NCBI GenBank assembly: GCA_002392835.1
Contig: DGHX01000181.1
Coordinates: 1 to 24,547, forward strand
DNA length: 24,547 bases
Origin: Prevotella sp. UBA3837
Lineage (GTDB): Bacteria > Bacteroidota > Bacteroidia > Bacteroidales > Bacteroidaceae
Reading direction: 5' to 3'
This document shows, piece after piece, positions 21,415 through 24,547 of the stretch (position 1 is the stretch's first letter; each line of letters opens with the position of its first letter). The notes under the pieces were generated by a model. That model was not told the DNA's origin. It saw nothing but the letters and a program-made list of their open reading frames with translations, and ran no database searches. Made by a program: the position numbers and the translations under genes.

Positions 21415-22866
21415 TCAGCGGCTGACGACGTGTTTCCGGCCATTCCTGATGTAAAGGCCCGGGCGGGGCTGCGTGCCTACGCGGCGGCCCTGCAGGTCGT
21501 AGAGAACGGCATGACCGGTGACGGAGGCCGGGGCGGCGACGGAGGAGAGCACCTCGTCGCTGAACACCAGCTCGCAGTATTCAGGGTCGAGAACGGTGTA
21601 GTCGCCCAGCAGCAAGGCGTGCATGGCCTCTCCCGTCTGGCTTGCCTCGTCCAGTTGCATCAGCACCGTGTTGGTGGTGACGACGATGCTGCCGTTGGCA
21701 TACCGTCCTGCAAGGGTCAGACCTCCCGCATGGGTCATACCCGGCTCGATGCTCAGGTCCATGTCCTGCAGGCTGACATGGTAGTCGCGGTCGGCAAAGA
21801 GCACGTAGGGCATGTTGGCCTGCGGCTGCATGACGCGGTTGAAGAGGATGCGGGTTCCGTCGCGGCCCGTCAGCGTGTAGTAGCGCCCTGCCGTGGCATC
21901 GGGCTCAGTAGGCAGGATGATGGTGGAGCGCTTCCCCGCCGGGTAGGTAACGCTGCCATAGATGGTGTAGTCCTTGACGGGGTTGTCCTTCACGGTGAAT
22001 CGCTCAGGGCTTTCAAGACGCGTATGGCCGGGAGCCCACACCGTGGGGCTGAACTCTCCGTTGCCGGCCTCCACGCGTATGCGGTAGTACCCGTCGCCGT
22101 CGGTCTCGGCTGACAGCACGGGGCTGGTCGTCAGCCAGGGGGTCAGCTGCACCGTGGCACCGCCGATGCCCTTGCCCTGCTCGTCGCTCACCGTGCCGCT
22201 GACATAGCGCACGGGGGTGGACACAATGAACGTGGTCAGCGGCATGGCTGTCCGTTCGGGCTTTGACGAGGCCGAGGCAGCGTCGGCAGCACTGACAAAG
22301 GAACAGTCGCGGCCGCCGTAAGCATTACAGAACAGCACTTCGTCGCCCGGACGTCCGTCGTTACAGATGATGGTGAAGCGCAGGTTCCCGCTCTGCCAGA
22401 CGATGGGCGTGTCGAAGACTATCTCAAGGATGCGCTCCGGCTGTCCGCTGCTGCCGCCGCTGTTAACGGTGCACTCGCCGTCGAACACCTTCGACAGGTA
22501 GTCCATGCTGGTAAACCTGCCCGAGGGCACGCCGCTGCTGGGAGTTTGCTCCATCCATACCTCCAGGTGGCGCTGCTGTGCGCCGCCCGTGTTGACGCCG
22601 CTGAAGGCGAGGCCACCGATGCGGTCGCCCTGACACAGGCTAAAGTCGGCATAGCACTCGTAGACAGCCTCCATCTTCGAGTAGCCTGCCGACGTGTTCA
22701 GTGGCACGCTGGCCTGCAATTCGCCCGTCTTTTGCTTGCAGACGTAAGTAGTGGCATACTCATCGCCGCTGGTGTCATTGGCTCTGGCTGTAATATGGCC
22801 AAGGGCGACAAGTAGCAGAGAAAAAGCTGCCGCGATGAAACGTCGTGTTAGAAACATTGCATTCAT
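21415..22866 (-). CDS. Secreted modular beta-domain protein with C-terminal sorting-type tail, 483 aa
   Basis: A signal peptide (FIAAAFSLLLVALGHITARA) is followed by a beta-rich domain (about 35-215) with GDRIGGLAFSGVN and IVWQSGNLRFTIICNDG, a layout seen in Prevotella surface proteins. A carboxypeptidase-regulatory-like domain lies at about 218-285 (VRYVSGTVSDEQGKGIGG ... ETDGDGYYRIRV), then a further beta region (290-445). The C-terminus AVLYDLQGRRVGTQ...RPGLYIRNGRKHVVSR is the type of tail linked to type IX secretion or surface sorting in this group; that it is sorted so here is inference. It starts 43 nt after the 63-aa peptide gene with no promoter in between, so the two are probably co-transcribed. 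The function is unknown; adhesion or ligand display is plausible. An in-frame Met at residue 4 is an alternative start. Confidence 0.82.
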   Translation of the reverse strand: MNAMFLTRRFIAAAFSLLLVALGHITARANDTSGDEYATTYVCKQKTGELQASVPLNTSAGYSKMEAVYECYADFSLCQGDRIGGLAFSGVNTGGAQQRHLEVWMEQTPSSGVPSGRFTSMDYLSKVFDGECTVNSGGSSGQPERILEIVFDTPIVWQSGNLRFTIICNDGRPGDEVLFCNAYGGRDCSFVSAADAASASSKPERTAMPLTTFIVSTPVRYVSGTVSDEQGKGIGGATVQLTPWLTTSPVLSAETDGDGYYRIRVEAGNGEFSPTVWAPGHTRLESPERFTVKDNPVKDYTIYGSVTYPAGKRSTIILPTEPDATAGRYYTLTGRDGTRILFNRVMQPQANMPYVLFADRDYHVSLQDMDLSIEPGMTHAGGLTLAGRYANGSIVVTTNTVLMQLDEASQTGEAMHALLLGDYTVLDPEYCELVFSDEVLSSVAAPASVTGHAVLYDLQGRRVGTQPRPGLYIRNGRKHVVSR

Positions 22867-22909
22867 AAGCCATGATAATTTATTAGTTGTTGGTAATCAA
22901 TAGCGAAGC

Positions 22910-23101
22910 TCACTGACAGCAGCAGTCCGTTGTCGTCGACAGCAGTGAATACGTCTCGTCGCCGTCGCGCACCACCATTGTGTCAGTGACCACCACACCG
23001 TTTTGCACGGCATGGATTCTTGGGAAACCAACAACACTGTCCTTAGCTGCTACAGTCATTGCCGCGAGCAGCATGCATATCATTAATAGTTTTCTTTTCA
23101 T
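22910..23101 (-). CDS. Small secreted peptide, 63 aa, C-terminal triple cysteine
   Basis: MKRKLLMICMLLAAMTVAA is a signal peptide with a likely cut after residue 19, leaving about 44 residues (KDSVVGFPRIHAVQNGVVV and on) that end in TTTDCCCQ. The three consecutive cysteines sit two residues from the end. The frame runs open upstream to 23173, but that would place the start before the promoter, so ATG 23101 is used. A complete TTTG-N19-TAnnTTTG promoter lies just before it. The 483-aa secreted protein follows in the same transcript and a TPR/HTH regulator gene lies upstream. No known family was recognised; a signalling peptide, a cofactor-bound or disulphide-linked surface peptide, or a leader-like small protein are all possible. 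Confidence 0.65.
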   Translation of the reverse strand: MKRKLLMICMLLAAMTVAAKDSVVGFPRIHAVQNGVVVTDTMVVRDGDETYSLLSTTTDCCCQ

Positions 23102-23126
23102 AGTGTTTGAATTAAAAATGATGGTG

Positions 23127-23157
23127 CAAAGGTAGGGTATAAAATGAAAAATGCAAA
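23127..23157 (-). promoter_or_regulatory. Complete Bacteroidota promoter of the small-peptide gene
   Basis: On the minus strand TTTG (plus 23154-23157) and TACCTTTG (plus 23127-23134) are 19 nt apart, exactly the Bacteroidota sigma consensus spacing. The ATG is 25 nt downstream of the -7 box. This is the best promoter in the window. Confidence 0.85.
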
Positions 23158-23222
23158 GAAAAACAGTGGACAAAAATGGACAAATGGGTTTATGCCATCT
23201 GCCCTATAGCTGAGAAAGTGCC

Positions 23223-23250
23223 AAAAAACTCGATGAAATCGGCCTTTTTT
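23223..23250 (-). terminator. Short terminator-like fold at the stop of the regulator gene
   Basis: The stem CGAT-TTC-ATCG, extended by an A run on the 5' side and a T run on the 3' side across a small internal loop, overlaps the regulator's stop codon (23249-23251). The core stem is only 4 bp, so termination may be partial. Confidence 0.5.
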
Positions 23251-24547
23251 ACATTTTTCTGATGTAGTCGTCCATCTGACCAGCTGTACCCTCCTGACCA
23301 GTGATTTTTTCCCACATTCTTTTCCTTGAATGTGAAATGGCGCCCTGCGACTTGTGCACGAGGATGGCAATATCAGACACAGGAATTCCAAGTTTTATCA
23401 AAATACAGATATGCAGCTCGTCTGTTGTCAGCTTCGCCAGGGAGAGCAGACGGCTGACAAAATGCGGAAAGACCTGCTCTGTGGCTTGCTCGAGCTGGTT
23501 CCACTCCTCAGCGTTCAACTTATAGGGCATGCCGTCAGCATCAAACCGGTGTACAAGTCGGCCATAAAGGGGAGTGTTGTGCAGCTGCTCTATGCTGAGC
23601 CTCTGTCTCTCCGCTGCCATCGCACAGAGTTGCTGTTCCACCTCCTGAAGCCTGTCCGTCAGTTCACTTTTCTCTTTCTTCTCGAAGGAGGAGCGCCGAA
23701 GCATGTCCTGCCGCTCTCTGTCGAGGATTCTCAGCCGCATGGATAGCTGTTGCTTCTGGGCTTTGCTGCGCCTGACGTATATGATACCGGCGGCAAGGAG
23801 TATGACAACGGCAAAGGCCATGGCAACACCACGCTGGCGACTGCGCTTCTGGCGAAGGACGAGCTCGTCGCGCTCCCGGCGTACAGACTGATAGTTGTAC
23901 TGTGCATGGACGCGCCGTACTTCCTCTTCCTGCGAGAGTACCTTCAGCGAGTCCTGAACCGTGACAAGCCGTGCATAGTACTTTGCGGCCTTGGGCAGTT
24001 CACCCTTCTCTTCAGCCAATTGCGCCAGCACCCGCAGATACTCTGCCTGATGACGCAGGCCATGCTTGCCCATCAGTCTCAGGAAATAATATTCAGCCGA
24101 GTCGGCATGCTGCTGCCCCAGATGCCAGTAGGCCCAGTTAACCTCGTTGACAGAATCGCGCTTCATCAGCTGAAGGGCCTTGTCGAACTGCTCCGTCTGG
24201 ATGTAGATGTCGCACAGATTGGACTTGGCGTAGGGAATGATGTTGTCCTTAGCACTTGTACATTCTGCCAGCGCTATCGCTTGCCGGTAGTAGCTGACGA
24301 TGCTGTCGACGTTGCTCTCAATGGTATGGAGAAGTGCCATCCGATGGGCGGCATGAGCCATCCTGAGCGTGTCACGACATGAGAATGCCATGTCGTAATA
24401 GCGCCGGTAATAGTCCTTGCACTCATCATACATGCCCTGCTCGAAATAAAGATCGCCAACAGACTGGTTCGTCCACTCAAGCAGCACAGGATGCTTTTCC
24501 CGCCTGGCCTCCTCCCCCGCCTGCAGGTAGCACTTCAGTGCCGAGGG
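23249..24547 (-). CDS. TPR/transmembrane/HTH one-component regulator, 5' part outside window
   Basis: The frame is open to the right edge, so 432 residues of the C-terminal part are seen and the start is missing. TPR-like repeats come first (SALKCYLQAGEEARREK, SVGDLYFEQGMYDECKDYY, SNLCDIYIQTEQFDKALQL, KAAKYYARLVTVQDSL), then a transmembrane helix (GVAMAFAVVILLAAGIIYV, about 23770-23830), a coiled coil rich in Arg, Glu and Gln (LRILDRERQDMLRR ... LQEVEQQLC), and a C-terminal helix-turn-helix (LTTDELHICILIKLGIPVSD, then IAILVHKSQGAISHSRKR). This is the Bacteroidota type of membrane-bound regulator in which periplasmic TPRs sense and a cytoplasmic HTH binds DNA. It lies next to, and on the same strand as, the secreted-peptide gene, whose promoter it may control; that link is inferred. 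Confidence 0.88.
   Translation of the reverse strand, partial: PSALKCYLQAGEEARREKHPVLLEWTNQSVGDLYFEQGMYDECKDYYRRYYDMAFSCRDTLRMAHAAHRMALLHTIESNVDSIVSYYRQAIALAECTSAKDNIIPYAKSNLCDIYIQTEQFDKALQLMKRDSVNEVNWAYWHLGQQHADSAEYYFLRLMGKHGLRHQAEYLRVLAQLAEEKGELPKAAKYYARLVTVQDSLKVLSQEEEVRRVHAQYNYQSVRRERDELVLRQKRSRQRGVAMAFAVVILLAAGIIYVRRSKAQKQQLSMRLRILDRERQDMLRRSSFEKKEKSELTDRLQEVEQQLCAMAAERQRLSIEQLHNTPLYGRLVHRFDADGMPYKLNAEEWNQLEQATEQVFPHFVSRLLSLAKLTTDELHICILIKLGIPVSDIAILVHKSQGAISHSRKRMWEKITGQEGTAGQMDDYIRKM

Overview
The window looks like a chromosome segment from a Bacteroidales bacterium, most likely a high-GC member of the Prevotellaceae. The grounds are two SusC/SusD pairs, promoter boxes of the Bacteroidota type (TAnnTTTG), weak or absent Shine-Dalgarno sequences, a C-terminus of the YDLQGRRV...PGLYIRNGRK type common in Prevotella, and a TPR/transmembrane/HTH one-component regulator. 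No rRNA, tRNA, CRISPR array or intact insertion sequence was seen.

Layout. A possible small gene (65-244, minus) lies divergent from a secreted M16 zinc metallopeptidase (333-3155, plus), which ends in a strong intrinsic terminator. Then comes a short non-coding stretch that holds a 27-codon remnant of an AAA ATPase with its promoter still visible, and a 19-bp perfect inverted repeat. From 19730 down to 3585 seven genes lie on the minus strand in one tight array with a single recognisable promoter (19771-19778): a four-domain fasciclin lipoprotein, SusC-2, SusD-2, a two-domain fasciclin lipoprotein, a divergent fasciclin-type lipoprotein, SusC-1 and SusD-1. No glycoside hydrolase, lyase, sulfatase or peptidase is in the array, so it is not a standard polysaccharide utilisation locus. 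It looks like two outer-membrane TonB-dependent importers served by surface lipoproteins of the FAS1 adhesion fold; the ligand cannot be read from the sequence.

Upstream of that operon is about 900 bp without a gene, packed with repeats: 42-bp tandem units carrying TTGCAC boxes, a pair of ~30-bp inverted repeats 500 bp apart, and GGGCCGCT hairpin repeats. Then follow a small lipoprotein gene flanked by a 20-bp direct repeat, a secreted two-domain protein with a Prevotella-type C-terminal tail, a 63-residue secreted peptide ending Asp-Cys-Cys-Cys-Gln behind a textbook Bacteroidota promoter, and the 3' part of a TPR/HTH regulator that runs off the right edge.

The most striking structure is at the joints of the seven-gene operon. 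A heptamer array (TAAATGA units, 32-35 nt) occurs in two orientations. In one it encodes the hydrophobic core of the signal peptide of four genes (LSFIICHLSF). In the other it lies at the end of the upstream gene and supplies stop codons in all three frames. At two joints the two copies form a 30-32 bp inverted repeat with the downstream start codon in the loop, at a third a weaker version does so, and at a fourth an unrelated palindromic element gives the same geometry. Each array abuts a short GC hairpin. This looks like a REP/BIME-like element family that has been turned into signal-peptide and gene-end sequence, and it may shape translation of each cistron.
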